From: Bacillus sp. RAR_GA_16
GTDB taxonomy: Bacteria; Bacillota; Bacilli; Bacillales; Guptibacillaceae
DNA: 64,000 nucleotides
Direction: 5' to 3'
Assembly: GCF_020165985.1 (NCBI RefSeq)
Contig: NZ_JAIUKZ010000018.1
Coordinates: forward strand, 434,001-498,000
Every line of letters starts with the position of its first letter. The stretch's first letter is position 1. The translations under genes were made by a program, and so were the position numbers. The notes under the pieces are model-generated. The model did not search any database and was not told the origin of the DNA. It worked only from the letters and a program-made list of their open reading frames with translations. Below are positions 39,916-48,895 of this stretch, one piece after another.

Positions 39916-40773
39916 CTACTCACTTAATAATTCTACAAACTTTTGAACTTGCTTCAACTGCATGGCAGTATCATTTGTTAATAGCCAGGTGTCTCTTTTT
40001 AGAGGCAATCCTTTCCCATCTTTTAGCGGAATACGAAAATACTCTTTATCATTTTCCGTTATGCTAATGGAAGGCAAGATGGCATAGCCTATTCCATTAA
40101 GGGCCATTTGTTTACACGTTTCAATTTGATCGACGACGATTGTCTTTTTAGGTGGTGCAAATGACTGGGTTTGCCACCATTCTTGTATTTCCTGAAAATA
40201 AGTGGAATCGCTTTTAAACTGAATAAACGGTTTTTCGGTTTGCTTTAATTCTTTCATTGACTGTATCGCTGTATCTACTAGGTAAAGCTCATCTGAAAGT
40301 AAGTACTGACTTCTCCCTCGCCAATCAGGCTTTCCTCGTATAATGCCTATGTGAATATCATCTTCGTACAAATAACGTAATATATCGCTACTCCACCCTG
40401 TCACGAGTGATATCTTCACACTTGGATATTGTTCAACAAACTTCTTCAATACTGCCGGAAGCCAGTATTGGCCAATAATTGACGCAACGGCTAGTTTTAA
40501 CGTTCCATGAACTTCTGAACTTAATGCCGTTAATGCCTCAAATACTTTTTCTTCTCTACGAATGGTATCATTTGCAAAAGCAATAATCCGTTCACCTGCA
40601 GGTGTTATCGTTAATCCTCTTTGTGAACGAAGAAAAATGGGAACACCCCAGGCTTTTTCAATTGATTGAAGTCGTTGGCTTAACGCTGGTTGCGACACAT
40701 ATAGCCGTTCAGCCGCTCTTCTCATATTCGCTTCTTCTGCAAGGATCGATAGCACTTGATATTCCGAGCTCAT
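39916..40773 (-). CDS. ccpC: LysR family regulator CcpC
   Basis: A 285-residue citrate-responsive repressor of TCA-cycle genes (citB, citZ in B. subtilis). The helix-turn-helix is seen in MRRAAERLYVSQPALSQRLQ; the effector domain has GYAILPSI and FKSDSTYFQEIQ-WWQTQ as in CcpC. ATG 40773 is preferred because GGGGGGAG lies just upstream. It is close to cbpB (ykuL), as in B. subtilis, although several genes are inserted between them here. Confidence 0.9.
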   Translation of the reverse strand: MSSEYQVLSILAEEANMRRAAERLYVSQPALSQRLQSIEKAWGVPIFLRSQRGLTITPAGERIIAFANDTIRREEKVFEALTALSSEVHGTLKLAVASIIGQYWLPAVLKKFVEQYPSVKISLVTGWSSDILRYLYEDDIHIGIIRGKPDWRGRSQYLLSDELYLVDTAIQSMKELKQTEKPFIQFKSDSTYFQEIQEWWQTQSFAPPKKTIVVDQIETCKQMALNGIGYAILPSISITENDKEYFRIPLKDGKGLPLKRDTWLLTNDTAMQLKQVQKFVELLSE

Positions 40774-40901
40774 CGAACTCCCCCCTTTCTCCAACCTATC
40801 CATAAGGAAAACTTATTGTATTTCATTATTATAATCTAATTTCATTATGAAGGGAAGGAGACTATACTAGTAGTGAGATCAATCAGATGGAGATGATAGA
40901 G

Positions 40902-41642
40902 ATGGAAACAGGCTTCTTATTTGCTATAGGGCTTATTGCCACATTTGTCGGGACACTATCAGGAAGCGGAGGGCTGATTAATGTTCCTGCAATGATGTTA
41001 CTCGGTCTTCCCGTTCACTCCATTATTTCGGCTAACAAATTTTCAAATATGCTAAGCTCCTTTTCTAGCTTTTATGTCTTATTGAAACGAAAAGAGCTAT
41101 CAATGAAGCAAGCATTAAAAACGGGGCCAATTGCACTTAGTGGCGGTATACTCGGCGGTCTGTTTGCTTCATCTCTTTCAGAACAGGCTCTGCAATTTTT
41201 CGCTGGTGGAATGCTCCTGCTTGCATTAGCGCTGTCCTTTAAGAAAAAGAAGCAATCTACTCATACTTCTCGTACAGTTCCCATGCAAGCTTTGCCTTTT
41301 GTCGGATTAATCGGATGGTATGACGGAACATTCGGTCCTGGACAGGCGACACTTCAAATGCACCTGTTTCGTCAAAGTGGAATCTCCTACCTTACCTCCA
41401 TAGGGCTAACTCGCTTTAATACGTTTTTAAGCTGTACTGGCGCCGTAGTCGTCTATTTTTTGAGCGGGCATCTCTCGATGGCAATCGCTCTCCCACTTGC
41501 TGCTGGGTCGATTACAGGTGCTCAAATTTCAGTTCGACTGGCAAATAAACTTTCACTAAGTCAAGTAAACTGGTTACTGCGTTCGATGACCATTCTACTT
41601 ATTTTTCAGGTTTGCTACAGCATCTTTAAATCACATTTTTAG
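40902..41642 (+). CDS. TauE/SafE family sulfite exporter-type membrane protein
   Basis: A roughly 246-residue protein with about eight helices. The family motif appears as GTLSGSGGLINVPAMMLLGLPVHSIISANKF near the N terminus and is repeated as GWYDGTFGPGQATLQM in the second half. ATG 40902 has GGAG 9 bases upstream; two earlier in-frame ATGs overlap that site. It is probably an anion exporter; sulfite or a sulfonate is a guess. Confidence 0.85.
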   Translation: METGFLFAIGLIATFVGTLSGSGGLINVPAMMLLGLPVHSIISANKFSNMLSSFSSFYVLLKRKELSMKQALKTGPIALSGGILGGLFASSLSEQALQFFAGGMLLLALALSFKKKKQSTHTSRTVPMQALPFVGLIGWYDGTFGPGQATLQMHLFRQSGISYLTSIGLTRFNTFLSCTGAVVVYFLSGHLSMAIALPLAAGSITGAQISVRLANKLSLSQVNWLLRSMTILLIFQVCYSIFKSHF

Positions 41643-41654
41643 GAGTGAAGAGAT

Positions 41655-42035
41655 ATGTGCATCGACTATAAACGTCTTCATCACGTTCAAATTTGTATTC
41701 CAAAAGGAACTGAAAAAACGGCGAGAGAGTTTTACATTCAAATCCTCAAATTTGTAGAAATCGAAAAACCAGAAGTTTTAAAGAAAAATGGGGGCTTCTG
41801 GTTAAGGGCAGCGGACATTGAATACCATGTAGGGATTGAAGACAGCATCGTACCAGGCAAACGACATCCAGCTTTTGAAATTTACAATTTATCAGATGCT
41901 AAAACTCATTTAGAAAAACACAACATTTCAATTCAACAAGAAACACCAATTAAGGGATTCGAACGGTTTAGCTTTCGTGACCCTTTTCAGAACCGTATTG
42001 AGTTCATCTCACGCACAGAAACGCCCGGCTTATGA
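41655..42035 (+). CDS. VOC family (glyoxalase/dioxygenase fold) protein
   Basis: A 126-residue vicinal-oxygen-chelate protein. It shows HVQICIPKGTEKTAREFYIQIL and the closing FSFRDPFQNRIEFIS, with His near the N terminus and Glu near the end as potential metal ligands. GGAGTGAAG precedes the ATG. It is probably co-transcribed with the TauE-like gene, 12 bases downstream. Its stop overlaps the converging MFS gene. Confidence 0.82.
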   Translation: MCIDYKRLHHVQICIPKGTEKTAREFYIQILKFVEIEKPEVLKKNGGFWLRAADIEYHVGIEDSIVPGKRHPAFEIYNLSDAKTHLEKHNISIQQETPIKGFERFSFRDPFQNRIEFISRTETPGL

Positions 42036-42056
42036 TTGCGCCGGGCGTTCTTTTTT
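42020..42056 (+). terminator. Terminator embedded in two converging genes
   Basis: AACGCCCGGC pairs with GCCGGGCGTT, then TCTTTTTT on the plus strand. It covers the stop codons of the VOC and MFS genes. Confidence 0.85.
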
Positions 42057-43556
42057 AGAAGGCTTTGGAATAAAGAGTACGAGTAAAAAGCTTAAGAGCG
42101 CCATTACCCCTACACCACCATATACCCATTTTAACGAGATCGTTAAGCCGTTTTGCAGAAGATCAAGGACTGCAGGATCTAGACTATTACGCTTTGATTC
42201 ATCAAGTAATTGATTAGCTGCATTAATCGTCACCTCTTGTTGAGAAGAATGATTGAAGAGATATTGTTGAAGCCGACCATTTAATATTCCTCCGAGAAGC
42301 GCTGCTCCAACTGCACTTCCAAGTGTTCTCATAAACATATTAGAAGCGGTCGCAATTCCTCTTTGCTTCCATGAAACGGAACTTTGGATCGCTACAATAA
42401 AGGTTGTTGACGTTAAGCCCATCCCTACACCAATTAAAAACGAACCAAAACCTGCAAAAATTGGGCCAAGCGAAGGAGTCATCATGAGATAGATCAGAGA
42501 TCCACCTATGAGAAATAGTCCCCCAACAACTGAAGTCAGTCTAAAACCAATCTTTATAACAAGCTTTCCAGCAATGGTTGAAGCGATTGGCCACCCAATT
42601 GACATGGTCGTAAGCGTAAAACCAGCTACGATAGGTGATTTTTCCATTACCCCTTGAACAAATGTGGGAAGAAAACTAGAAACACCAATTAAGATCATAC
42701 CGGTTGTAAAGGTAACAGAATTCGAAATGGCGATCACCGGGTCTCGCCATATTCCAAGCGGCATGAGCGGTTCTTTCGCTTTCTGCTCTACTTTAAAAAA
42801 GAATACCATGGCTACAAGCGATAGAGTTACAAGGATAACAATCGGAGAAGAGGTCCAAGCCCAATGAACGCCACCTTCAATTAATACGACCATAAGCGCG
42901 CTGATCGACACAAGTAAGAGCGCCGCTCCAGCGTAATCAATGGATTTTCTTTCTTTATCAATGGACTCATGAAGAAGCAGAACAATTCCAATTAACGATA
43001 ATAATCCAAGTGGGATGTTCATCCAAAAAACCCAAGCCCAATCCAGATATTGAACAAAAACGCCACCAAGGGCTGGCCCTGCAATGGCTGAAATTCCCCA
43101 TACACTCGCAAGGTAGCCTTGAATTTTCGCTCTTTCCTCCATCGTATACATATCTCCTACAATTGTAAGAGCAATCGGCTGAACTGCGCCTGCGCCAATA
43201 CCCTGGATAAGTCTAAATAAGATGAGCGCTTCCATCGACTCTGCAAATCCACATAAAAGAGATCCAATTAGAAAAATGACGATCCCAATTGTATAGATCG
43301 GCTTTCTCCCAAATAAATCAGACAGTTTCCCGAAAATAAGAACGGTAATCGCGGACATTAGTAAATACGCTGAAAACACCCAGCTAAATGTTGAAAAACC
43401 ACCGAGGTCTCCAACAATACCAGGCATAGCTGTAGACACGATCGTTCCTTCAATCGCTGCCATAAACATACCGATAATAATGGCACCTAAAACAAGGGGA
43501 CGATTTGTCTCTTTTTTTTGTATACTATACGAAATTTGATTTGTTAGCGATTTCAT
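42030..43556 (-). CDS. MFS multidrug efflux transporter (DHA2/EmrB family)
   Basis: A 14-helix drug:proton antiporter of 508 residues. Family motifs are seen: FMAAIEGTIVSTAMPGI (motif D1), GKLSDLFGRKPIY (motif A), RLIQGIGAGAVQPIALTIVGD (motif B) and WGISAIAGPALGGVFVQ (motif C). ATG 43556 has GGAG 9 bases upstream. The drugs exported cannot be told. Confidence 0.9.
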   Translation of the reverse strand: MKSLTNQISYSIQKKETNRPLVLGAIIIGMFMAAIEGTIVSTAMPGIVGDLGGFSTFSWVFSAYLLMSAITVLIFGKLSDLFGRKPIYTIGIVIFLIGSLLCGFAESMEALILFRLIQGIGAGAVQPIALTIVGDMYTMEERAKIQGYLASVWGISAIAGPALGGVFVQYLDWAWVFWMNIPLGLLSLIGIVLLLHESIDKERKSIDYAGAALLLVSISALMVVLIEGGVHWAWTSSPIVILVTLSLVAMVFFFKVEQKAKEPLMPLGIWRDPVIAISNSVTFTTGMILIGVSSFLPTFVQGVMEKSPIVAGFTLTTMSIGWPIASTIAGKLVIKIGFRLTSVVGGLFLIGGSLIYLMMTPSLGPIFAGFGSFLIGVGMGLTSTTFIVAIQSSVSWKQRGIATASNMFMRTLGSAVGAALLGGILNGRLQQYLFNHSSQQEVTINAANQLLDESKRNSLDPAVLDLLQNGLTISLKWVYGGVGVMALLSFLLVLFIPKPSKKERPAQS

Positions 43557-43577
43557 TTTTCTCATCTCCACTTATGT

Positions 43578-43602
43578 AAAAAAGCCCGGTTGAAGAACCG
43601 GG
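43578..43602 (-). terminator. cbpB terminator
   Basis: ACCCGGTT pairs with AACCGGGC(T) around CTTC, followed by T-runs on the minus strand. Confidence 0.75.
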
Positions 43603-43610
43603 TAAACCCA

Positions 43611-44066
43611 TTACGACTGTCGAACAGAAGATTCGTGTAAATAGCGATTAACGAACTTGAGAAGTGCTCTTCTCGTCAAAATGCCTTTAAAGATATTTTC
43701 ATCATCAACGACACAAAGGAAAGGATGATCAATGGCTAATTTTAAGCCTTTAAAAAAACCATCTTTTTCATTAATACATGGTATATCCGTATTCATAACT
43801 TCTTCGACGACTAATTCGCTTAACTTCTCAAATTCAATTCGTTCAATTCCTAAAATCGAATCGAGGATAAGCGGCTGACTGATCAATCCCTTTAACCGAT
43901 ATTCTGTATCTAATACGGGTATTGATGAATAGCCTGACTTGATCAAGATAAGCATCGCGTGCTCCAAAGGATTCGTCAGCTGCACATGAGCCACTTTTTC
44001 TGCTGAAATCACAAGATCTTCAATTCCTGTTTCATACAAATTAGGTAATTCCATATGTTTTGCCAT
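43611..44066 (-). CDS. cbpB: CBS-domain c-di-AMP-binding protein (YkuL/CbpB/DarB)
   Basis: A 151-residue stand-alone protein of two CBS motifs; the first contains GYSSIPVLDTEYRLKGLI and the second FLCVVDDENIFKGILTRRALL. In B. subtilis the homologue DarB binds cyclic di-AMP and, when free, activates the Rel synthetase and pyruvate carboxylase. GAGGGG lies upstream of the ATG. The function is assigned by family and neighbourhood (ccpC nearby). Confidence 0.88.
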   Translation of the reverse strand: MAKHMELPNLYETGIEDLVISAEKVAHVQLTNPLEHAMLILIKSGYSSIPVLDTEYRLKGLISQPLILDSILGIERIEFEKLSELVVEEVMNTDIPCINEKDGFFKGLKLAIDHPFLCVVDDENIFKGILTRRALLKFVNRYLHESSVRQS

Positions 44067-44169
44067 TTAAAACGTCCCCTCAAGCATGATTCGCCCTGTA
44101 AATTTTTCTCTAATGAAGGTCTGCTCTTATAGTAACATGAATGGGGATTGTCCGTTAACTGTTAGTCGA

Positions 44170-44901
44170 TTAATGCTCATAAATCATTTTTCGAGTCATA
44201 CCTCCATCGACGACCAAATTCTCTCCAGTCACAAAATCATTTTCTTCACTTGTGAGAAAGAGACAAGCACGTCCAATATCTGACGGCTTCCCCACTCTTT
44301 TTGCCGGGTGCTGTGCATGATCCACCTCACGCAGGGATTCATAATTTTCCACTTCAATCCAACCAGGGCTTATTGAATTAACGGTAATGTGGTCATTTGC
44401 AAGTGAAATAGCAAGCGCATGTGTGAGCGCTACAATACCACCCTTCGTAGCAGCATATGCTTCACTGTTTGGTTCTGACATCGTTGCTCTAGTCGATGCG
44501 ATGTTCACGATGGATCCTCCATGATGTTTTCTCATGACTCGTGCTGCCGCACGTGAGCCAAGAAAAACGCTTCGTAAATTTGTATTGATCACCTTGTCCC
44601 ATTCATCCACACTTAGCTCATCCATTTGCTTGAATTCTGATAAGCCTGCGTTATTAATTAAAACATCGACACGCCCATATTTCTTTTCTATTCTATCAAA
44701 AAGACTGGCGATTGACTCTGGGTCACTTACATCAGTTAAGATTATATCTGAAGCCGATTCTTTCATTAATTTTTTCGTTTCCTTGCATCCTTCTTCATTT
44801 ACATCAGCAAGGATCACAGTATACCCTTTCTTGCTATAAGCAATTGCAACACCTCGCCCTATTCCGTGACCTGCTCCAGTAACAACAGCGACTTTTTCCA
44901 T
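44170..44901 (-). CDS. Short-chain dehydrogenase/reductase
   Basis: A classical SDR of 243 residues. The NAD(P) motif is TGAGHGIG at 8-15, NNAG is in the middle, and the catalytic tetrad includes Ser in IVNIAST and YAATK. The closing block ENDFVTGENLVVDGGMT is typical of glucose-1-dehydrogenase-like SDRs. The substrate is unknown. AGGAGGAG precedes the ATG. Confidence 0.9.
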   Translation of the reverse strand: MEKVAVVTGAGHGIGRGVAIAYSKKGYTVILADVNEEGCKETKKLMKESASDIILTDVSDPESIASLFDRIEKKYGRVDVLINNAGLSEFKQMDELSVDEWDKVINTNLRSVFLGSRAAARVMRKHHGGSIVNIASTRATMSEPNSEAYAATKGGIVALTHALAISLANDHITVNSISPGWIEVENYESLREVDHAQHPAKRVGKPSDIGRACLFLTSEENDFVTGENLVVDGGMTRKMIYEH

Positions 44902-44913
44902 AAACTACTCCTC

Positions 44914-45987
44914 CTAAAACCAGTTTTTGCGTTTAAAGTAAACGAGCATTAATCCAGTAATGACAATCATGACAATCCATACAGCAGGGTAGCTCCACTT
45001 CCAATCAAGTTCAGGCATATTGGCGAAATTCATTCCATAGATCCCTGCAATAAACGTTAATGGAATAAAAATAGTGGATACGATCGTTAAGACTTTCATA
45101 ATTTCATTCATTTTCATACTTAAACTTGAATAATACACATCTAATAACCCATAGAGTTGACCTCTCGACGTTTCCACCATATCATTTGCTTGAACGATAT
45201 GATCATGAATATCCTGTAAGTAAAAAGAGATATCTTCTTTAATATAAGAAACTTTACGATTAATTAACTTATTGACGACTTCTCTTACCGGCCACACGGT
45301 TTTCTTTAATTGTAGAATCGTGTTTTTATACTGATTAATATCTTGAAGCGAATGATTATCAGGGTCTTCCATGATCATCCCTTCTAACTGAGCAATGCGA
45401 TCATCCATCTCATCCATAATGATCAGATATTGGTCAAAAATGACGTCGAGTAATGAATAGAAAAGAAAATCAGCTCCGCTTTTCCTTATGCGCCCTTTGC
45501 TTTCCTGAAGTTGGAGACGAACGGGATCAAACAAATCGCCTCGCTTTTCCTGAAAGGTGATAACGGTATTTTCCATTAAAATAAAACTAACCTGCTCATC
45601 ATCTAAATCAGGACTATCTTCAGGTAAATGAAGCATTTTCACAATCGCTAATAGATGATCTTCAAAAAAATCGATTTTGGGTCGATGTTCTGTATTTAAG
45701 ATATCTTCTGTTGTTAGCGGATGAAGTCCCACATGCTTGCTTATTTGGTCAACCAGTTGAACATTATGTACACCATTCACATTAACCCATGTGACTTTAT
45801 CGGAATCAATCAACGTTTTTACTTTTTCTACGGTTATGTCTTCAAAAGCTTCCATTCCACTTGCATCAAATGCCATAGCTGAGATGGTTACTTCTTCTGT
45901 TTGATCTTCTCCTATATACACAAGAGACCCTGGGGGCATTCCCTTCTTCTGAGTTCGATTTCTTCTTAATTTGGTCCGTATTCCCAT
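44914..45987 (-). CDS. corA: Magnesium/cobalt transporter CorA
   Basis: A pentameric Mg2+ channel of 357 residues with a large N-terminal cytoplasmic domain and two C-terminal helices. The selectivity motif YGMNF lies between the helices (IPLTFIAGIYGMNFANMPEL), and the protein ends in a basic KRKNWF. ATG 45987 has GAGGTG 6 bases upstream; a GTG three codons earlier overlaps it. No M-box-like leader is visible in the short upstream space. Confidence 0.95.
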   Translation of the reverse strand: MGIRTKLRRNRTQKKGMPPGSLVYIGEDQTEEVTISAMAFDASGMEAFEDITVEKVKTLIDSDKVTWVNVNGVHNVQLVDQISKHVGLHPLTTEDILNTEHRPKIDFFEDHLLAIVKMLHLPEDSPDLDDEQVSFILMENTVITFQEKRGDLFDPVRLQLQESKGRIRKSGADFLFYSLLDVIFDQYLIIMDEMDDRIAQLEGMIMEDPDNHSLQDINQYKNTILQLKKTVWPVREVVNKLINRKVSYIKEDISFYLQDIHDHIVQANDMVETSRGQLYGLLDVYYSSLSMKMNEIMKVLTIVSTIFIPLTFIAGIYGMNFANMPELDWKWSYPAVWIVMIVITGLMLVYFKRKNWF

Positions 45988-46081
45988 GACACTCACCTCA
46001 ATTCTTATTTAAATTACCCCGTTTGCATGGAATGAAAACACGTAAATCTACATCATCCCAACCATAGTTTATAACATTACA

Positions 46082-46103
46082 AAAAAAAGCCCTTTAGTGG
46101 GCT
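46082..46103 (-). terminator. Terminator of the small membrane protein gene
   Basis: AGCCC pairs with GGGCT around ACTAAA with eight T on the minus strand. Confidence 0.65.
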
Positions 46104-46260
46104 AGAGGACATCTTCCTTACGAATTACATCTTCATACTTTTCCCATATCATTTCTAAATCTGATTTTGCAGAATCGTTTTTTATCGCATTCCATACGAC
46201 TCCTATAAACAAAGCCAGTCCGAGAAACAGTACGACCATTGTTAGCACTACACCTACCAT
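46102..46260 (-). CDS. Single-helix membrane peptide
   Basis: A 52-residue peptide with one membrane helix (GVVLTMVVLFLGLALFIGVVW) and a charged cytoplasmic tail (MIWEKYEDVIRKEDVL). ATG 46260 follows AGAGGAGG; the longer frame has no site. I do not recognise it. Confidence 0.6.
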   Translation of the reverse strand: MVGVVLTMVVLFLGLALFIGVVWNAIKNDSAKSDLEMIWEKYEDVIRKEDVL

Positions 46261-46415
46261 TAACATCCTCCTCTGATTATTTCCTTCCATTGTATGTTCA
46301 CAGAACAATTTAAATGTCGGAATAAACAGAAAACACTTGATTCTTTCATGAAATTAAGGTAAAGTTCGTAAAATAACATTTATCTTATTTAGATGAAGTA
46401 TAGGAGGCAAACGAA

Positions 46416-46565
46416 GTGGAACACTCGAGAGCAGAAATTAAAAAAATTGAAGAAAAAGCGAAAGAGGACCAACGCCGCGCACAAAAAGCGAAGGAAGTTG
46501 TAAAGGAAGCGAAGAAAAGCGCTAATCCCCAACGTGAAAACAACGAATTTTCTTCTCATCAATAG
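46416..46565 (+). CDS. Small highly charged helical protein
   Basis: A 49-residue frame starting at GTG behind TAGGAGG. The body RAEIKKIEEKAKEDQRRAQKA continues as a single Lys/Glu-rich helix, then a polar tail NNEFSSHQ. A perfect terminator follows at once, supporting a real transcription unit. No family is known to me. Confidence 0.6.
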   Translation: MEHSRAEIKKIEEKAKEDQRRAQKAKEVVKEAKKSANPQRENNEFSSHQ

Positions 46566-46601
46566 CAAAGAAGACGCCTCATATGAGGCGTCTTCTTTGC
46601 T
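46564..46601. terminator. Bidirectional terminator
   Basis: AGCAAAGAAGACGCCTCAT is followed by its exact reverse complement. It separates the small charged protein gene from the converging VOC gene; T-runs are short. Confidence 0.8.
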
Positions 46602-46980
46602 ATTGTTCGGTATTTAATTCAATTAAATTGCCATCAGGATCGGCAACAAAAATTTGTGCAAAACCACTTTTACTTGTAGGATTTTCATAGACCGCAACAC
46701 CTTTGTCTTTCAGCCAGCGAAGTGTTTCATCATAGCTTTTGACTCGAAAGGCGAAATGGCCTTCTTTTGACGATAGTTCCTTAGTTCCCCGAAGCGTATT
46801 CGCTTCTGGATACACAATTAAATGAAGCTGCTGATCACCAACCTCATACCACGCCCCAGGAAAGCCAAAGTTCGGGCGATTGATTTCTTTTAAACATAGG
46901 ATTTCATTATAAAACATCTTTGCTCTCTCGATATCTGTAACTGCTAAACTAACATGATGGATATTTTGAACTTCAATCAT
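46600..46980 (-). CDS. VOC family protein
   Basis: A 126-residue glyoxalase-fold protein. It opens IEVQNIHHVSLAVTDIERAKMFYNEIL and closes with IFVADPDGNLIELN; metal ligands are likely His8, His55-region, and the terminal Glu. ATG 46980 follows AAAGGAG and overlaps the 3' end of the histidine kinase gene by 8 bases, so they are co-transcribed. The substrate is unknown. Confidence 0.85.
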   Translation of the reverse strand: MIEVQNIHHVSLAVTDIERAKMFYNEILCLKEINRPNFGFPGAWYEVGDQQLHLIVYPEANTLRGTKELSSKEGHFAFRVKSYDETLRWLKDKGVAVYENPTSKSGFAQIFVADPDGNLIELNTEQ

Positions 46981-48829
46981 GGTTATTCTCCTTTTCCATT
47001 TGAGTAAATGGTTGCTCAGAAGGTAATGTAATTCGAAAGATTGTTCCTTCACCTTTCTCACTCGTTACATCAATACGCCCACCGTGCTCTTTAATCACTT
47101 TATAGCTAACCATCAATCCAAGACCCGTTCCCTTCTCAGTGGTTTGATAATAAGGTTCACCTAAACGATTCATTAAATGTTCTGGAATACCTTCTCCGTC
47201 GTCTTCTATTTCAATTACGATATCTTTATTATCATTAATAAACAATTTCACTTGTAACCGTCCGCCTTTAGGCATTGATTCAATTCCATTGTTCATTAAA
47301 TTCGATAGAACTTGTCTAATATGGGAACGAATACATGTACAGGATAGGTCTACACTTTGATAAAACTCCACGATATGAATCTTGCTTTCAGCAGCTTTCT
47401 TAGCGAATCGCTCAACTAACTCTGCGATTAATGCATTTAAATTCACAACTTCATAGGAAACAAATTCACGCTTTGAGAGTAGAAGAAATTCATTAATCGT
47501 TTCCTCGAGTTGGCCCATCTCACTTCCCACTACCTTAAGAAACTCTTGATTGACTGCTTCATTTCCGTCTAGTAATTGAAGAAATCCCTTGATTGTTGCT
47601 AGTGGATTACGGATCTCATGAGCCACGCTCGCTGCAAGATCACCTAGAACATTACTTGTTTCCCTCTGACGCAACTCTTCCTCCGCATTCTTAATCTCAG
47701 TTGTATCTCGTACAATAACAAGGTGGTGATTTGGATAGATATCATACCTTAATGTAAAGCTAAAATAGATTTGTTCGCCATTCCTATTAAAGCGTTTCCC
47801 TTCCCCACTTCTTCCTAGAGTTGCAGCATGATCCCAGATAATATCACAGTCATTTTCAAGATGAGAATAATGCGTAGAAACAACTTGATTTTGTCCCACT
47901 TCAAATAGTTGACAAAAGGCGCTATTCACATTGATGAAATGACCTCTTTCATCTAAAATTGCCATCCCATCTAAAGCACGTTCAAACAACTGACGAAATC
48001 GCTCTTCACTGCTTTTGAGCTCTTGAATCATTTGTGAGGTATGCGTAATATCGCGATAAATCGTTAAATACTTATTTCCCGCAACACTTTTTTTCGTTGT
48101 AAAATCAAGCTGCTTCTTTTCTCCATCCGGCATCGTAAACTGGATATCACCGCGGACCTCTCCTTCACGTTCTAACTGCTTTTGAAACGTTTGACCGATA
48201 GACAGATTGTTTCCTTCAAGAAAATCAAATAAATTATACGTCTTCATTTGGTCAAGACTCATGTTAAATAACTGACAAGCGGCAGGATTGGCGTCTGTAA
48301 TCATCCTTTTATGATCCCATATTAAAATACCATCTAGTGCGTTTTCAAAAATACTAGCTAATTTTTCTTTGCTTTCCACCAGTTGAGCTAACAATATCTC
48401 TTTCTCTGTTACATCTCGAATAATGGAAAGATTCAAATCTCTATATGCCTTGTACGTAATGGATAACTCCACAGACTTATGCTTTCCATTTTCAAGGATA
48501 ATAGGGAGCGTTTCAATCACATAGCCTTTTTCAACTAATTCTCTTCTCATTTTTCGAAAAGTTCGCACACCTTCAGGTGCAACATGATGACCGATTTTCT
48601 TTGAATAAATCGATTCCATATCTATTTCAAAAATATCACAGCAAGCCTGATTGATTTCAATCAGGCTCCCAGTTTGATCAGAAAGCGTCATACCATCTCT
48701 TGAATGATTAAAAATATGATCAAGCTTTTGACTTTTCTCTACTAATTCGAAATTCAATGCTTCCCTTTCGATCTCAGAGCCGTTGGTAAGCATGGAAGAT
48801 GTCATGTGCGGTTTTTTTGGTTTTTCCAT
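46973..48829 (-). CDS. Three-PAS sensor histidine kinase (sporulation-kinase type)
   Basis: A soluble kinase of 618 residues with no membrane segment. Three PAS domains lie at about 35-145, 155-265 and 275-385, each opening with the same pattern (IFNHSRDGM, IFENALDGI, LFERALDGM). The phosphoacceptor is His404 in SVAHEIRNPLATIKGFLQLL, the form seen in KinA-KinE. The ATPase domain has NLMNNGIESM, DDGEGIPE and GTGLGL. No response regulator is adjacent, so it may feed a phosphorelay such as Spo0F; this is inference. Confidence 0.9.
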   Translation of the reverse strand: MEKPKKPHMTSSMLTNGSEIEREALNFELVEKSQKLDHIFNHSRDGMTLSDQTGSLIEINQACCDIFEIDMESIYSKKIGHHVAPEGVRTFRKMRRELVEKGYVIETLPIILENGKHKSVELSITYKAYRDLNLSIIRDVTEKEILLAQLVESKEKLASIFENALDGILIWDHKRMITDANPAACQLFNMSLDQMKTYNLFDFLEGNNLSIGQTFQKQLEREGEVRGDIQFTMPDGEKKQLDFTTKKSVAGNKYLTIYRDITHTSQMIQELKSSEERFRQLFERALDGMAILDERGHFINVNSAFCQLFEVGQNQVVSTHYSHLENDCDIIWDHAATLGRSGEGKRFNRNGEQIYFSFTLRYDIYPNHHLVIVRDTTEIKNAEEELRQRETSNVLGDLAASVAHEIRNPLATIKGFLQLLDGNEAVNQEFLKVVGSEMGQLEETINEFLLLSKREFVSYEVVNLNALIAELVERFAKKAAESKIHIVEFYQSVDLSCTCIRSHIRQVLSNLMNNGIESMPKGGRLQVKLFINDNKDIVIEIEDDGEGIPEHLMNRLGEPYYQTTEKGTGLGLMVSYKVIKEHGGRIDVTSEKGEGTIFRITLPSEQPFTQMEKENNHD

Positions 48830-48895
48830 ACTCGGTCTCCTTTAGGTAGTATAAATCAATTATACCACTACTCTTCACAAACGTAACAAATGAAG

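Noticed and set aside
41655-47061. Antibiotic resistance genes (VOC proteins, MFS pump)
   Set aside because: The VOC proteins lack specific bleomycin or fosfomycin resistance motifs I could recognise, and the MFS pump is a generic DHA2 member; resistance cannot be claimed.
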